Shown one piece after another: positions 1 to 8,115 of a stretch of DNA of 13,761 nt. The DNA is from Alphaproteobacteria bacterium (GTDB lineage: Bacteria; Pseudomonadota; Alphaproteobacteria; Sneathiellales; Sneathiellaceae). The notes beneath the pieces were generated by a model. It saw nothing but the letters and a program-made list of their open reading frames with translations. It had not been told where the DNA came from and did no database searches. Positions within the stretch are counted from its first letter, which is position 1, and each line of letters starts with the position of its first letter. The stretch lies in NCBI GenBank assembly GCA_006226265.1, contig SBHH01000115.1, forward strand, positions 1 to 13,761, read 5' to 3'. Made by a program: the position numbers and the translations under genes.

Positions 1-590
1 GTAAACGTAAAGAGGAAAAGCGAAACCGGCTGCTGGCCGCCGCCCGCCACCTCTTCGTAACTAAAGGCTACCACGAAACACGACCCCAAGATATTGCCCG
101 CGCCGCTGATGTCGCTCATGGCACGTTCTACAGCTATTACACCGACAAGCGGGAGATTTTCCTGGCCTTTGCCAGCAACGCGCAGGAAGACCTCCATTCC
201 TTCGTTCAGGAACGCACGCCGGAGGTGGAGAGTTTTGAGGAATATATCCGCTACAGCCTGACTGCCATTCAAGAGTTCGCTGAACAGAATCCTGGCCTGC
301 TTCGCTCCGCGCTCGTCGATACCAAACTCTTTGATCCGACCGATAGCACGTCCAAGGAAGTTCGGAGCCGGTTCGCGGCGGGTTTTGTCATGCGTCTTCG
401 CGCGGCCTGCGAGACGGGGGAGCTTTATGACGATATTGATCCCGACGTGATCGGCCATGCCATGATGGGTATCTTGCAATTCTCTGCCCCGCTTGCCTAT
501 CGCAAGGGACAGAGCCGGCAGGAATTCGTCAATCACATGAGCCGCTTCCTGACCCGTGCCCTCGTGAAATCGCCGAAGATGATGGCATGA
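1..590 (+). CDS. TetR/AcrR-family transcriptional regulator, 5' end cut by window edge
   Basis: A one-component DNA-binding repressor type. The reading frame is open from base 3, so the start codon lies just outside the window; 195 residues are visible, close to the usual full TetR length of about 200, so only a few residues are missing. The N-terminal helix-turn-helix is clear at visible residues 10-50, with the typical RLLAAARHLF, DIARAADVAHGTFYSYY and DKREIF blocks. The rest is an all-helical ligand-binding half with no family-specific motif that I recognise, so the effector and target are unknown. The GTG at 225 opens only the C-terminal half and is not the true start. The gene converges on the htpX-like gene with 18 bases between the stop codons. 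Its target may be a gene upstream, outside the window. Family assignment is firm; function is not. Confidence 0.9.
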   Translation, partial: KRKEEKRNRLLAAARHLFVTKGYHETRPQDIARAADVAHGTFYSYYTDKREIFLAFASNAQEDLHSFVQERTPEVESFEEYIRYSLTAIQEFAEQNPGLLRSALVDTKLFDPTDSTSKEVRSRFAAGFVMRLRAACETGELYDDIDPDVIGHAMMGILQFSAPLAYRKGQSRQEFVNHMSRFLTRALVKSPKMMA

Positions 591-595
591 GAGCC

Positions 596-629
596 GTCCC
601 TCTGGCGATCAATCCCAGGGACCCCTTTT
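596..629 (+). terminator. Possible rho-independent terminator of the TetR gene
   Basis: GTCCCT (596-601) pairs with AGGGAC (617-622), with a further GG/CC pair inside and an 8-base loop. Three C and then TTTT (626-629) follow. It starts 6 bases after the TetR stop and overlaps the last codons of the convergent protease gene. The stem is short and the T-run is weak and offset, so this is tentative. Confidence 0.35.
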
Positions 630-1568
630 ATCCGAGCTTTCCTGCGGCGGTGCTGTGTAGGGCGTTGACCCCTGCCCTGCATATTTAGGCGCGTACCGAT
701 CCGATCGGCTATCACGTTGCCTGGCAGGCGTTAAATTTGAGGCAAGCTCCATCAGCCGGGCAATCCGGTTTCCGGTTGCGGGATGGGTCGAGAAAAGATT
801 ATCCGCCCGTTGGCCATGCAGGGGATTGACGATAAACAGACTGGCGGAGGCCGGATTTCTTTCCGCCGCATGGTTTTCGATCTCGGCCGCGCCGCGCTCC
901 AGTTTCTTGAGCGCGCGGGCCAGCCATTCAGGATTGCCGCAAATCTCTCCGCCCGTGTGATCGGCCGAATATTCGCGGGTCCGGCTGATCGCCATCTGCA
1001 CCAGCATGGCCCCTAATGGCGCGAGGATCATGATCGCCAGCATGCCGATAAAGCCGCCATTATTGTTCCGGTTGCCGCCAAAGAAAAAGGCGAAGTTCGC
1101 CAGCATGGAAATCGCGCCCGCAATGGTCGCCGTCACGGTCATGGTGAGGGTATCGCGGTTCCGGATATGGGCCAGTTCATGAGCAAGGACGCCGGTCAGT
1201 TCCTCCCGATCCAGAAGGCGCAAAATCCCGCGCGTGACGGCCACGGCGGCATTTTCCGGATTTCGGCCCGTCGCAAAGGCATTCGGCTGCGGATTATCCA
1301 TGATATAGACGCGCGGCATGGGAAGACCGGCCTTTGTCGCCAGATCCCGCACGATCCCAACCAGCTCCGGCGCCTCGGAGGCATCGACTTCCCGCGCCCC
1401 ATACATGCGAAGGACCATCTTATCCGAATTCCAGTAGGCAAAGCCGTTCATGAGGACCGCGATCACAAGCGCAATCATCATGCCGGAAGTCCCGCCGATC
1501 AGGAAACCGACGCCCAGGAATAGCGCGGTAATCGCCGCGATCAGCAAACCCGTCTTGAAATAATTCAT
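609..1568 (-). CDS. htpX: HtpX-like M48-family membrane zinc metalloprotease
   Basis: An inner-membrane protease of the HtpX type; in this family it degrades misfolded or damaged membrane proteins, overlapping with FtsH. The 319-residue product begins [10 protein letters not shown], the usual alphaproteobacterial HtpX start. It has two N-terminal membrane segments (about 5-26 and 28-46), the zinc motif HELAH at 130-134 (His130, Glu131, His134), two further hydrophobic segments (about 141-165 and 172-193) and the third zinc-ligand motif REYSAD with Glu199. The C-terminal tail is polar and ends KRGPWD, common in alphaproteobacterial homologues. The frame extends 10 codons further to a TTG at 1598, but the ATG at 1568 has a purine-rich GGACGGGAA just upstream and matches the family start, so I chose it. 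It lies on the same strand as alaS but about 400 bases away, so it probably has its own promoter. Confidence 0.95.
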   Translation of the reverse strand: MNYFKTGLLIAAITALFLGVGFLIGGTSGMMIALVIAVLMNGFAYWNSDKMVLRMYGAREVDASEAPELVGIVRDLATKAGLPMPRVYIMDNPQPNAFATGRNPENAAVAVTRGILRLLDREELTGVLAHELAHIRNRDTLTMTVTATIAGAISMLANFAFFFGGNRNNNGGFIGMLAIMILAPLGAMLVQMAISRTREYSADHTGGEICGNPEWLARALKKLERGAAEIENHAAERNPASASLFIVNPLHGQRADNLFSTHPATGNRIARLMELASNLTPARQRDSRSDRYAPKYAGQGSTPYTAPPQESSDKRGPWD

Positions 1569-1607
1569 ATATTCCCGTCCATAATCAAGCGCATCCAACG
1601 CACTTAT

Positions 1608-1636
1608 TATGTATGCACGGAACAGGCGCCGATCAA
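1608..1636 (-). promoter_or_regulatory. Possible sigma-70-type promoter of the htpX-like gene
   Basis: On the - strand, TTGATC (1636-1631) and TACATA (1613-1608) are separated by exactly 17 bases. They would start a transcript near 1601, giving a leader of about 33 bases before the ATG at 1568. The CTTGAT preceding the spacer also resembles half of a heat-shock sigma-32 site, which would suit htpX, but the second half is poor. This is a call by eye only. Confidence 0.35.
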
Positions 1637-1718
1637 GCGCTTCGAGGGCCGGAAAGTGTTACATAAAATAACCATCAAAATGCCCAGATTCGAACAAAAG
1701 CGACCCCCAGATGCAGAT

Positions 1719-1753
1719 TTACCGGTTAGGTGCCGGTTACCGGCAGCCGGTAA
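1719..1753. repeat. Nested CCGGT inverted-repeat array (35 bp)
   Basis: An outer pair TTACCGG (1719-1725) / CCGGTAA (1747-1753) encloses a perfect inner palindrome, TGCCGGT (1731-1737), T, ACCGGCA (1739-1745). CCGGTTA also occurs twice as a direct repeat 11 bases apart (1722 and 1733), about one helical turn, and TTACCGG occurs twice (1719 and 1737). It sits between the htpX-like gene and the candidate small RNA. It could be an operator with several half-sites, or a hairpin at the 5' end of the RNA. Confidence 0.6.
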
Positions 1754-1756
1754 GTC

Positions 1757-1923
1757 TAAGGGAGGTTCACTGTAACTTGCAATAACCCCATTGCAGGAAA
1801 CAGTGAGAGGCCGGGGGTGGAAGCGTTGGTTCATGGTCTCCCATCCCCGGTCGCACATGGTCGCGTATCCTGTATCCGTAGCGTGCAACAGCCGGTGATC
1901 GCCCCCTGGTCACCGGCTTTTTT
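1757..1923 (+). ncRNA. Candidate structured small RNA between htpX and alaS
   Basis: No protein gene is supportable here, yet the + strand folds into consecutive hairpins ending in a strong terminator. Hairpin 1: TCACTGT (1767-1773) pairs with ACAGTGA (1800-1806); after a 2x2 A-rich internal loop, 1776-1783 pairs with 1790-1797 around the loop AACCCC. Hairpin 2: 1809-1820 pairs with 1841-1852, 12 bp around a 20-base loop. A weaker pair GCAC (1853-1856) / GTGC (1883-1886) encloses a tandem GTATCC repeat. The terminator follows at 1891-1923. Several stem positions are G-U (1777/1796, 1817/1844, 1810/1851); these pair only if the + strand is transcribed. No + strand gene follows, so this is not an ordinary leader or riboswitch. 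The 5' end is unknown: a TAAAAT -10-like box at 1664-1669 would give about 250 nt and include the palindrome array. I do not recognise it as 6S, SRP, tmRNA or RNase P RNA. Confidence 0.55.
1891..1923 (+). terminator. Strong rho-independent terminator, + strand
   Basis: GCCGGTGA (1891-1898) pairs perfectly with TCACCGGC (1910-1917). Up to three more pairs can form inside, leaving a five-C loop, and TTTTTT (1918-1923) follows at once. There is no T-run on the other side, so it acts on + strand transcripts and is not the terminator of alaS. The frames just upstream hold no convincing gene, so the terminated transcript is probably the candidate small RNA. Confidence 0.8.
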
Positions 1924-1969
1924 GCATTGGCATGTTTTGGCCGCAATGTTCTGGTTATTTCGGGGCAAA

Positions 1970-4627
1970 TCAGGCGGCCTTGCCGATCATATCCCGGATT
2001 GCCGCGACCGCCGCCTCCCCCTTGGAGGCATCGGGCCCGCCCGCCTGCGCCATGTCGGGCCGACCGCCGCCGCCCTTCCCGCCCAGCATTTCGGAACCTG
2101 CCCGGACCAGATCGACGGCGTTATATTTCTCCGTCAGGTCTCTGGTCACGCTCACGACGATGGAGGCTTTGCCGTCATTATCGGCGATCAGCACGATCAC
2201 ACCGCTTTCAAGGTCCTTCTTGATCTCGTCGGCCATGGGTTTGAGGTCCTTCGGCGGTACATCGCCAAGCAGCCGGGCGACAAGCGCGACATCGCCGATT
2301 TTCTCAACCGCGTCCTGTTTCGCCGGGCCTGCGGTCGCGAGTTTCTTACGGGTATCGGAAAGTTCCCGTTCCAATTTTTTTCGCTCATCGAGGAGGTGTT
2401 GAATGCGGGCGCCAAGCTCCTGCGGCGCGGTTTTAAGGACCGAGGCCGCATCATGCAGCATTTTCTCGCGCTCATTCACGTAATTAAGGGCGGAAGCTCC
2501 GGCCACCGCCTCGATCCGGCGGACACCGGCGGCAAGGCCGCCTTCGCTGATAATCTTGAGAAAGCCGATATCGCCCGTGCGCGCGACATGGGTGCCGCCG
2601 CAAAGTTCCGTCGAATAATTGCGGTTCGCGCCTTTCGCCGCATCGAGGCCGCCCATGGAGACGACGCGGACTTCCTCGCCATATTTCTCCCCGAACAGGG
2701 CCATGGCGCCCGCCTTGATGGCTTCTTCCGGCGTCGTCAGATGCACGGAGACATCCGCATTGATACGGATGCGGTCATTGACGGCCTTTTCTACGGCGCG
2801 GATTTCCTCCTCGCTCATCGCTTTCTGATGCGAGAAGTCGAAACGGAGCCGGTCCTCGGCAACGAGGGAGCCTTTCTGCGTCACATGATCGCCAAGCTTC
2901 TGGCGCAACGCCTCATGCAGCAGATGGGTTGCCGAGTGATGCGCCCGGAGCGCGGCCCGGCGCGCGGCGTCGATATGGCTTTCCACTTCATCGCCCACAT
3001 GAAGCACGCCTTCCTTGACGCGGCCCATATGGATATGGATGTCCTGTTTCTTCTGGGTATCGGTAATCTCGACAAGAAGACCGTCCGCGCCCTTCAAGAC
3101 ACCGTGGTCGCCTTCCTGACCGCCGCTTTCCCCGTAGAAGGAGGTCTGGTTGAGAACGACCATAACCTCATCGCCCGCTTTCGCGGTCTCAACTTCCTTG
3201 CCGCCCTTCACGATGGCCTGAACCTGGCCTTCCGCGAAATCCGTCTGGTAGCCGAGGAATTCCGTCGCGCCAATGCGCTGATGCAGATCGAACCAGAGCT
3301 GATCCGTCGCGGCCTCGCCGGAGCCGGACCAGGCGGCGCGGGCCGCTTCCTTCTGGCGCTTCATGGCAGCATCGAAGCCAGCCTCGTCAAGGGCGCGGTT
3401 CTGGCCCCTCAAAATGTCTTTCGTGAGATCGAGCGGGAAGCCGAACGTATCGTAAAGTTTGAAGGCCACCTCGCCCGGCAGCGCCGCGCTGGAGCCAAGC
3501 TTCCCGGTTTCGTCTTCAAGGAGTTTCAGGCCGCGATCGAGTGTTTCCTTGAAGCGGGTTTCTTCAAGTTTCAGAGTTTCGGTAATGAGGCTTTCCGCGC
3601 GGTGAAGTTCCGGGAAGGCCTCTCCCATTTCCGAGACGAGCTTCGGGACCAGTTTCCAGATCATCGGCTCCTTCGCGCCCAGAATATGCGCATGGCGCAT
3701 GGCGCGCCGCATGATCCGGCGGAGCACATAACCGCGCCCTTCGTTCGACGGCAACACCCCGTCGGCCACAAGGAAGGCGGAGGAACGCAAATGATCGGCA
3801 ATCACGCGGTGGGAGACTTTAAACTCCCCGTCCGGATCGACGCCGGACACATGGGCGGAAGCCTCGATCAGGCTCCGCATCAAATCGATATCATAATTGT
3901 CATGCTTGCCCTGCAGCACGGCAGTGATGCGCTCCAGCCCCATGCCGGTGTCGATGGAGGGACGCGGCAGGTTCTCGCGCTTGCCACCCGCATATTGCTC
4001 GAACTGCATGAAGACGAGGTTCCAGATTTCGATGAAGCGGTCGCCGTCCTCATCCGGGCTGCCGGGAGGGCCGCCCGGGATCTTGTCTCCATGATCGAAG
4101 AAAATTTCCGAACAGGGGCCGCAAGGACCGGTATCGCCCATCGACCAGAAGTTATCGGACGTCGCGATGCGGATGATCTTGTCATCGGAAAGGCCGGAAA
4201 TTTTCTTCCAGTGACCGACCGCCTCATCATCATCATGATAGACGGTGACCAGCAGCTTATCCTTCGGCAGGCCAAATTCCCTGGTCAGCAGGTTCCAGGC
4301 AAGCTCGATCGCGCGTTCCTTGAAATAGTCGCCGAAGGAAAAATTGCCGAGCATCTCGAAAAAGGTGTGATGGCGCGCCGTATGGCCGACATTTTCAAGG
4401 TCGTTATGCTTGCCCCCTGCGCGGACGCATTTCTGCGTCGTAACCGCGCGGTTATAGGGCCGTTTCTCCTGTCCGGTGAAGACGTTTTTGAACTGCACCA
4501 TACCCGCATTGGTGAAGAGAAGCGTCGGGTCGTTCCGTGGCACCAGCGGCGAGCTTTCCACCTTCTCATGGCCATTCTCGCCAAAATAGTCGAGGAAGGA
4601 GCTGCGAATTTCTTTTGTCGTACTCAT
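1970..4627 (-). CDS. alaS: Alanyl-tRNA synthetase
   Basis: A cytoplasmic class II synthetase that charges tRNA-Ala and clears mischarged Ser/Gly. The 885-residue product has the normal full length. The N-terminal catalytic core carries motif 1 around [10 protein letters not shown] (38-47), motif 2 around [20 protein letters not shown] (73-92) and motif 3 near [10 protein letters not shown] (228-237). The editing domain has the zinc motifs HSATH (564-568) and CGGTH (676-680). A coiled coil follows at about 743-765, and the C-terminal C-Ala (DHHA1-type) domain ends with a glycine-rich signature at about 849-864. The start at 4627 matches the family N-terminus ([14 protein letters not shown]); the ribosome-binding site is weak. 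It is divergent from the moxR-like gene. No terminator is evident on its own strand; the strong hairpin at 1891-1923 points the other way. Confidence 0.99.
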   Translation of the reverse strand: MSTTKEIRSSFLDYFGENGHEKVESSPLVPRNDPTLLFTNAGMVQFKNVFTGQEKRPYNRAVTTQKCVRAGGKHNDLENVGHTARHHTFFEMLGNFSFGDYFKERAIELAWNLLTREFGLPKDKLLVTVYHDDDEAVGHWKKISGLSDDKIIRIATSDNFWSMGDTGPCGPCSEIFFDHGDKIPGGPPGSPDEDGDRFIEIWNLVFMQFEQYAGGKRENLPRPSIDTGMGLERITAVLQGKHDNYDIDLMRSLIEASAHVSGVDPDGEFKVSHRVIADHLRSSAFLVADGVLPSNEGRGYVLRRIMRRAMRHAHILGAKEPMIWKLVPKLVSEMGEAFPELHRAESLITETLKLEETRFKETLDRGLKLLEDETGKLGSSAALPGEVAFKLYDTFGFPLDLTKDILRGQNRALDEAGFDAAMKRQKEAARAAWSGSGEAATDQLWFDLHQRIGATEFLGYQTDFAEGQVQAIVKGGKEVETAKAGDEVMVVLNQTSFYGESGGQEGDHGVLKGADGLLVEITDTQKKQDIHIHMGRVKEGVLHVGDEVESHIDAARRAALRAHHSATHLLHEALRQKLGDHVTQKGSLVAEDRLRFDFSHQKAMSEEEIRAVEKAVNDRIRINADVSVHLTTPEEAIKAGAMALFGEKYGEEVRVVSMGGLDAAKGANRNYSTELCGGTHVARTGDIGFLKIISEGGLAAGVRRIEAVAGASALNYVNEREKMLHDAASVLKTAPQELGARIQHLLDERKKLERELSDTRKKLATAGPAKQDAVEKIGDVALVARLLGDVPPKDLKPMADEIKKDLESGVIVLIADNDGKASIVVSVTRDLTEKYNAVDLVRAGSEMLGGKGGGGRPDMAQAGGPDASKGEAAVAAIRDMIGKAA

Positions 4628-4704
4628 TGGGGCAATCCCGTCACCTTAAAACGGCGGAAATCGTCATTCCCGCGCCAATTCATTCATTACGCCCGCTTTT
4701 AACC

Positions 4705-4739
4705 TGCCCGCAGGGCACTGTCCAGTTGGTTAAGACTGG
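4705..4739 (-). promoter_or_regulatory. Two short inverted repeats in the alaS upstream region
   Basis: TGCCC GCA GGGCA (4705-4717) and CCAGT (4722-4726) / ACTGG (4735-4739) lie side by side, 78-112 bases before the alaS start, within the 219-base divergent region shared with the moxR-like gene. They could be an operator or small leader hairpins. No T-run follows, so not a terminator. No convincing -35/-10 pair was found for either gene in this region. Confidence 0.25.
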
Positions 4740-4846
4740 CAAAGCCCTCTCAAGCCTGATATGGAATAGCAACGGACATGGTCTGTTGATTCAAATAATA
4801 ACATGGAAAGCCAATTTCCACACCAGATAAGAACCGGAACCAATAC

Positions 4847-5794
4847 GTGACCATTATTGACAAGGAACCTGCGGAGGCCATCGAAGCCATCCGCAAGGGA
4901 TTTGAAACCGCCGGATATATTTGCGACCGGCATATCGCCACCTCGATCTATCTGTCGCAAAAACTCGACAAGCCGATCCTTGTCGAAGGACCGCCCGGCG
5001 TCGGCAAGACGGAACTCGCCAAAGCCGCCTCGGAAATCTTCAACGCGCCCCTCATCCGCCTGCAATGCTATGAGGGGCTTGATGAATCGAAGGCGCTTTA
5101 TGAATGGAAATACGGCAAGCAGCTTCTCTATACCCAGATTTTGAAAGAGAAGCTCGGCGATCTGCTGGAGGATGCCGTCGGCCTCGAACAGTCGATGGAA
5201 AAGCTCCATCAGTTCGGCGACAGCTTCTATTCCGAGAATTTCCTGGAGGCCCGCCCGCTTCTGCAGGCCCTGAAATCGGAGGAAAAGACGGTTCTCCTGA
5301 TCGACGAGATCGACAAGTCGGATCATGAGTTCGAGGCCTATCTCCTTGAAATCCTCTCCGACTACCAGATTTCGGTTCCGGAAATCGGGACGGTGCGCGC
5401 GAAAAACAAGCCGCTCGTCTTCCTCACCAGTAACAACAGCCGCGAGATGAGCGACGCCCTAAAGCGCCGCTGCCTGCATCTCTATATTCCGTTCCCGGAT
5501 GCGGATCTGGAGCGGCGGATCATCCGGACCCGCGTGCCGGAGATCGAGGAAGGCCTGCGTAACCAGCTTGTGTCCTTCGTTCAGCAGTTGCGGGGGCAGG
5601 ACCTCAAAAAACTCCCGGCGGTGAGTGAAACCATCGACTGGGCGCGGACGCTCCTCCTCCTCCATGCGGACCGGCTGGATGTGGAAATGGTGCGCAACAC
5701 GCTCAATATGCTTCTCAAGTTCGAGGAGGATATCGATAATGTCAGCGCCGAAGTACCCAAACTGATCGCTGTGACGCAACAAGAACTTCGCTGA
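4847..5794 (+). CDS. MoxR/CoxD-like AAA+ ATPase
   Basis: A cytoplasmic AAA+ ATPase of the MoxR group. Such proteins work with VWA partners as ATP-driven chaperones that insert metals or mature an enzyme or complex; CoxD, for the CO dehydrogenase metal centre, is the closest well-known parallel. The 315 residues show Walker A GPPGVGKT at 48-55, Walker B VLLIDEID at 149-156, a sensor-1 region FLTSNNSRE at 193-200 and an arginine-rich ALKRRC at 204-209, followed by the helical lid. The start is GTG at 4847; an in-frame stop at 4799-4801 and no ATG between them leave it as the first start, although the ribosome-binding site is weak. Its stop shares one base with the next gene's ATG (TGATG), so the two are probably translated together and act as a pair. 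No CO dehydrogenase structural genes are present, so the client is unknown. Confidence 0.9.
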   Translation: MTIIDKEPAEAIEAIRKGFETAGYICDRHIATSIYLSQKLDKPILVEGPPGVGKTELAKAASEIFNAPLIRLQCYEGLDESKALYEWKYGKQLLYTQILKEKLGDLLEDAVGLEQSMEKLHQFGDSFYSENFLEARPLLQALKSEEKTVLLIDEIDKSDHEFEAYLLEILSDYQISVPEIGTVRAKNKPLVFLTSNNSREMSDALKRRCLHLYIPFPDADLERRIIRTRVPEIEEGLRNQLVSFVQQLRGQDLKKLPAVSETIDWARTLLLLHADRLDVEMVRNTLNMLLKFEEDIDNVSAEVPKLIAVTQQELR

Positions 5795-7239
5795 TGGACA
5801 AGCCGCTCGCGGAATTTATAGACATGCTGCGTCATAACGACGTGCCGGTTTCGATCGGCGAGAGCGTCGATGCGGCCGAAACGGTGCAGATGTTCGGCTA
5901 TCGGGATCGCGGGCTCCTGAAACTGGCGCTTGCGCAAGTGATGGCCAAGACGATCGAGGAGCATGAGAATTTCGACCGATGCTTCGATCAGTTCTTTAGC
6001 TACAACCCGGACGGCAACCTGACAAGAGAGCCATCGAAGGAAGAGACTGAAGAAATCGACAGCACCAACCCTGCGCCGAACGGGGAAATGCCGCCCGCAT
6101 CGAACGAGAATACGGTCAACAGCCCGACCTCCGGCGGCGGTGGCGGGGCCGAAGGGGTCCGAAGCGGCGAAGGCATGCCCGATCCCTCCTCCGCGTCGCT
6201 TCTCGATCTTCTGGAAACCGGGGACCGGACCGCGCTCACCATGGCGATGAATTCCGCCGCCAATGTGGTGAATTTAAGCGGTATTCTTCTCATGACCCAG
6301 CGCGGCCTCTATACCCGCCGGATCATGGAGGAAATGGGCCTCGATGCCGTGAACCGGGAAATTTCGGCGCGTCGGAAAGCCGACAATGAAGCGGGTGCCG
6401 ACGAGCTTTCCGGCAAGCTCGATATCCTGTTCGAGCGGGTCCGTGATTTGGTGGAACGGCAGCTCGCCTTGACAAGTGCCGGGAAAAGCAGCCGGTTCCG
6501 ACAGGATGTCCTTAAAAAAGTGCGCCTCTCGGCCATCGAGCATCGCGATTTCAAGCATATGCGCATGATCGTCCGGCGCATGGCGAAGCGGCTGACCGAT
6601 CTCAATTCCCGTGTCCGCAAGGTGAAGAACCGCGGCCATCTCGATATTCGGAAAACCATGCGCCGAAATGTCGCCTATGACGGCATTCTCTTTGAAACCC
6701 ATTGGAAGCAGAAACAGAAGGACCGGCCGAAAGTGATTGCGGTCTGCGACGTTTCGGGTTCGGTCGCGGCGGTCGCGCGGTTTCTGCTCCTTTTCCTCTA
6801 CAGCCTTAATGAAGTGCTGCCCAAAGTACGCTCTTTCGCCTTTTCCGGCACCCTTGGTGAAATTACGGATTCCTTCGATCGCCTCGGACCGGACGAGGCT
6901 ATTCCGCTCGCCATCGATACCTATGGCGGACGCTCCACCGACTATGGCCGGGCGCTTGAGGATTTGAAGGAGCTGATGTTCAACGAGATCGACAATCGCA
7001 CGACGGTGATATTCCTGGGCGATGGACGGTCCAACGGTGCGGATCCGCGTGTCGATATCCTGAAAGAGATCAAGCAGCGGGCGAAGCGCGTCATCTGGCT
7101 CAATCCGGAGCGCAAGAATATCTGGGGATCGGGGGACTCAGAAATGCTGCGCATCGCTCCCTATTGCACGACCGCCGAGACCTGCAATTCGCTCAACAAG
7201 CTGGAACTGGTCATTCGCGATTTGCTTAAAACGTCATAA
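5794..7239 (+). CDS. CoxE-like VWA-domain protein, partner of the AAA+ ATPase
   Basis: A 481-residue protein with an N-terminal helical region (1-70), a low-complexity linker rich in Pro, Ser, Glu and Gly (about 75-130, with five glycines in a row near 114-118), a basic helical region (about 160-300) and a C-terminal VWA domain (about 312-480). The metal-ion-dependent adhesion site (MIDAS) is intact: DVSGS at 319-323, a Thr at 382 in GGRSTDYG and GDG at 409-411. This is the CoxE layout. In such systems the VWA protein binds the client or the AAA+ ring and couples ATP hydrolysis to maturation. It has no signal peptide or membrane segment, so it is probably cytoplasmic. It overlaps the ATPase gene by one base. 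The long acidic/polar linker probably separates the AAA-binding and VWA parts; that is inference. Confidence 0.88.
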   Translation: MDKPLAEFIDMLRHNDVPVSIGESVDAAETVQMFGYRDRGLLKLALAQVMAKTIEEHENFDRCFDQFFSYNPDGNLTREPSKEETEEIDSTNPAPNGEMPPASNENTVNSPTSGGGGGAEGVRSGEGMPDPSSASLLDLLETGDRTALTMAMNSAANVVNLSGILLMTQRGLYTRRIMEEMGLDAVNREISARRKADNEAGADELSGKLDILFERVRDLVERQLALTSAGKSSRFRQDVLKKVRLSAIEHRDFKHMRMIVRRMAKRLTDLNSRVRKVKNRGHLDIRKTMRRNVAYDGILFETHWKQKQKDRPKVIAVCDVSGSVAAVARFLLLFLYSLNEVLPKVRSFAFSGTLGEITDSFDRLGPDEAIPLAIDTYGGRSTDYGRALEDLKELMFNEIDNRTTVIFLGDGRSNGADPRVDILKEIKQRAKRVIWLNPERKNIWGSGDSEMLRIAPYCTTAETCNSLNKLELVIRDLLKTS

Positions 7240-7284
7240 AACTGTATGAGCGGGTATCGTTAAGTCATTTCGAGACCCCGCCTC

Positions 7285-8115
7285 ATGTTTCATGATATCA
7301 GTACTCCGCTTCTTATCGGCCTTATTCTCTCCCTTGCCGCAACCGGCATGATCGGCGGCACGCTCGCCGGCCTTCTGGGTGTCGGTGGCGGCATCGTCAT
7401 TGTTCCTGTGCTTTACAACGTACTCCCCTTCTTCGGGATTGAGCATGAAGTCCTGATGCATGTCGCGGTTGGCACGTCGCTCGCAACCATTATCCCGACC
7501 TCCATTTCCTCCGCCCGGTCGCATTACAGGAAAGGCGCGATTGATACGGACTTGCTGAAAACCTGGGGCCCCGCCATCTTCGTTGGCGTGATTATCGGCA
7601 CCGTCATTGCGGGCTTTGTCGGCTCCTTCGTGCTCACGCTTGTTTTCGCGGTTCTGGCCCTGATCGTTGCGGCCAATATGGCCTTTCGCCCGGCGAACCT
7701 CCATGTTGCGGAAAGCCTGCCAAAATCCCCGTTGAAAGAGGCCATCGCCCTTTTCATCGGCAGTTTTTCCGCCATGATGGGGATTGGCGGCGGGACTTTC
7801 TCCGTGCCGATCCTGACCCTTTTCAACTATCCGATCCGGAATGCTGTCGGGACCGCCTCGGCCATCGGGCTCATTATTGCGCTGCCGGGCACCATCGGCT
7901 TTCTTCTTTCAGGCCTCGATGCACCGGACCTGCCGGTCGGCAATGTCGGCTATGTCAATCTTCTGGGCTTCTTCGTGATCGCGCCGATGACCATCCTGTT
8001 CGCGCCGGTGGGCGCGAAAATCGCCCATACGATCAATGCCTCGCTTTTGAAAAAAGTTTTCGCTTTCTTTCTCTTCATCACCTCGATGCGGATGTTCTAT
8101 AGTTTCTTCTCATGA
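7285..8115 (+). CDS. TauE/SafE-family (DUF81) membrane transport protein
   Basis: An inner-membrane protein of 276 residues, of the family implicated in export of sulfite, sulfoacetate and related anions; the substrate cannot be told from sequence. It is hydrophobic throughout, about eight membrane segments, and shows the family's internal duplication: GGTLAGLLGVGGGIVIVPVL at 24-43 and GSFSAMMGIGGGTFSVPILT at 159-178, both with the glycine-rich GxGGG core. It lies 45 bases after the VWA gene; that gap holds an imperfect GCGGG/CCCGC repeat but no clear terminator, so read-through is likely. The ATG at 7285 has no good ribosome-binding site. Its stop overlaps the next start as ATGA. Whether it works with the AAA+/VWA pair is unknown. 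Confidence 0.9.
   Translation: MFHDISTPLLIGLILSLAATGMIGGTLAGLLGVGGGIVIVPVLYNVLPFFGIEHEVLMHVAVGTSLATIIPTSISSARSHYRKGAIDTDLLKTWGPAIFVGVIIGTVIAGFVGSFVLTLVFAVLALIVAANMAFRPANLHVAESLPKSPLKEAIALFIGSFSAMMGIGGGTFSVPILTLFNYPIRNAVGTASAIGLIIALPGTIGFLLSGLDAPDLPVGNVGYVNLLGFFVIAPMTILFAPVGAKIAHTINASLLKKVFAFFLFITSMRMFYSFFS

Noticed and set aside
225..590. GTG at 225 as the start of the TetR gene
   Set aside because: The frame continues upstream to the window edge and contains the complete helix-turn-helix, so the gene starts outside the window.
1607..1888. 93-codon frame on the - strand in the htpX-alaS gap
   Set aside because: No recognisable motif, no good ribosome-binding site, and it runs through the RNA hairpins and the palindrome array, so it is not a believable gene.
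1891..1923. Terminator of alaS on the - strand
   Set aside because: The T-run is on the + strand side only; on the - strand the stem is preceded by A's and followed by TGTTGC, which does not terminate.
1817..4702. Very long open frame (961 codons) on the + strand opposite alaS
   Set aside because: It is the antisense shadow of alaS, a full-length gene with all family motifs. Its translation shows no recognisable domain and an antisense-like composition; GC-rich codon bias in alaS keeps the opposite frame open.
4628..4846. Promoters for alaS and the moxR-like gene
   Set aside because: AT-rich stretches such as AATAAT near 4794-4799 and its complement give -10-like boxes, but no matching -35 box at 16-18 bases was found on either strand.
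7240..7284. Terminator between the VWA and TauE genes
   Set aside because: An imperfect GCGGG/CCCGC repeat is present, but the stem has a bulge and a mismatch and no T-run follows.
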